Assembly: GCA_963989385.1 (NCBI GenBank)
Contig: OZ022499.1
Location: forward strand, 80,403,903-80,467,902
DNA length: 64,000 nt
Source: Ctena decussata
Lineage: Eukaryota; Mollusca; Bivalvia; Lucinida; Lucinidae
Direction: 5' to 3'
Part shown: positions 63,698 to 64,000 of the stretch, piece by piece
How positions within the stretch are numbered: position 1 is the first letter of the stretch
Layout of the letters: each line of letters starts with the position of its first letter
Translations under genes and position numbers: made by a program
The notes under the pieces: generated by a model
Told to the model about the DNA's origin: nothing
What the model saw: the letters and a program-made list of their open reading frames with translations, nothing else
The model's database searches: none

Positions 63698-63741
63698 AGT
63701 GGCTCTTACTTTGTCTGCTTGTCTTTAGCTCTTCTTAGGGT

Positions 63742-63970
63742 GTGTGGATTCACTTTTAGGGGAAGCAACTCTGCCATTTTCACTTTTGCCTCCCTTATCA
63801 ATGGGGGTCAACTCTTAAAGGAAAGAATTTGCTCCTTGGAACATATTCTTTCCTTTAATGGTAGATCTTAATTTGGAAGGGCTATGTTGCCCGGGGGAAG
63901 CAAACAGAAACTTAAAAGTTGTCTCCCATAGAAAAAGATGGGGATGCACCTCAGGGGAGATTTCTCAGAT
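63742..63970. repeat. MITE-B copy
   Basis: GGGGAAGCAACTCTGCCATT, hairpin CTCTTAAAGGAAAGAATTTG / ATATTCTTTCCTTTAATGG, right arm 'ggggaagcaaacagaaac'. Confidence 0.65.
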
Positions 63971-64000
63971 CAGGAAGTACTTTTCTCATAGAGAAAAAAG

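Noticed and set aside
61659..62198. Intact transposase starting at 61659
   Set aside because: That ATG is in a shifted frame; the proper start and first 28 or so residues are in another frame from 61603, so the gene is broken.

Overview
This window is eukaryotic, intron-rich and packed with transposable elements. The recognisable host gene is a metazoan calpain. The repeats (tRNA-derived SINEs ending in an ATCA-type tail, many palindromic MITEs, and GTCC-microsatellite elements with tandem cores) look like those of a bivalve mollusc. That assignment is an inference from repeat style and gene type, not a database result.

One host gene dominates. A classical-type calpain runs on the + strand from 7129 to at least 63697, and its 3' end lies beyond the window. 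I could join 16 constitutive exons plus one frame-neutral 30-nt cassette by GT/AG boundaries with matching phases. They encode the N-terminal anchor, the CysPc protease core (Cys105, His262, Asn290 in my numbering), the CBSW/C2-like domain, and a roughly 250-residue Pro/Gly/Tyr/Gln-rich linker. The linker is assembled from one 660-nt exon plus tiny exons of 37, 9, 93 and 27 nt. The last exon seen starts the penta-EF-hand region.

Everything else is repeat or unassigned intron. Layout: 1-5887, two long GTCC-type tandem-core elements, one nested in another. 6213-6512, a MITE arm hit by a SINE. Intron 1 (7366-19162) holds a diverged tandem array, a SINE, MITEs, helically spaced AATT and TTCATGAA motif arrays split by a GTCC-type element, and a foldback element (TSD TTTGAAGG) split by a LINE with a 947-codon endonuclease/reverse transcriptase frame. 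Intron 2 (19233-27232) holds a palindrome, a MITE split by a 1.05-kb TIR element whose ends carry GTYC motifs about every 10-11 bp, and a 3.3-kb TIR element with a 5-bp TSD and CAC-initial termini. Later introns hold nested GTCC-type elements (29317-30584, 38148-39303, 57039-59935), two almost identical 203-bp palindromic MITEs, TTAA-flanked elements, a hAT-like element, and a frameshifted mariner (61431-62716).

The main points for a second look are the Pro/Gly/Tyr-rich calpain with its microexon cluster, the helically phased short-motif arrays, the CAC-terminal 5-bp-TSD element, and the common architecture shared by the otherwise unrelated GTCC elements. All coordinates, phases and motif spacings were read by eye.
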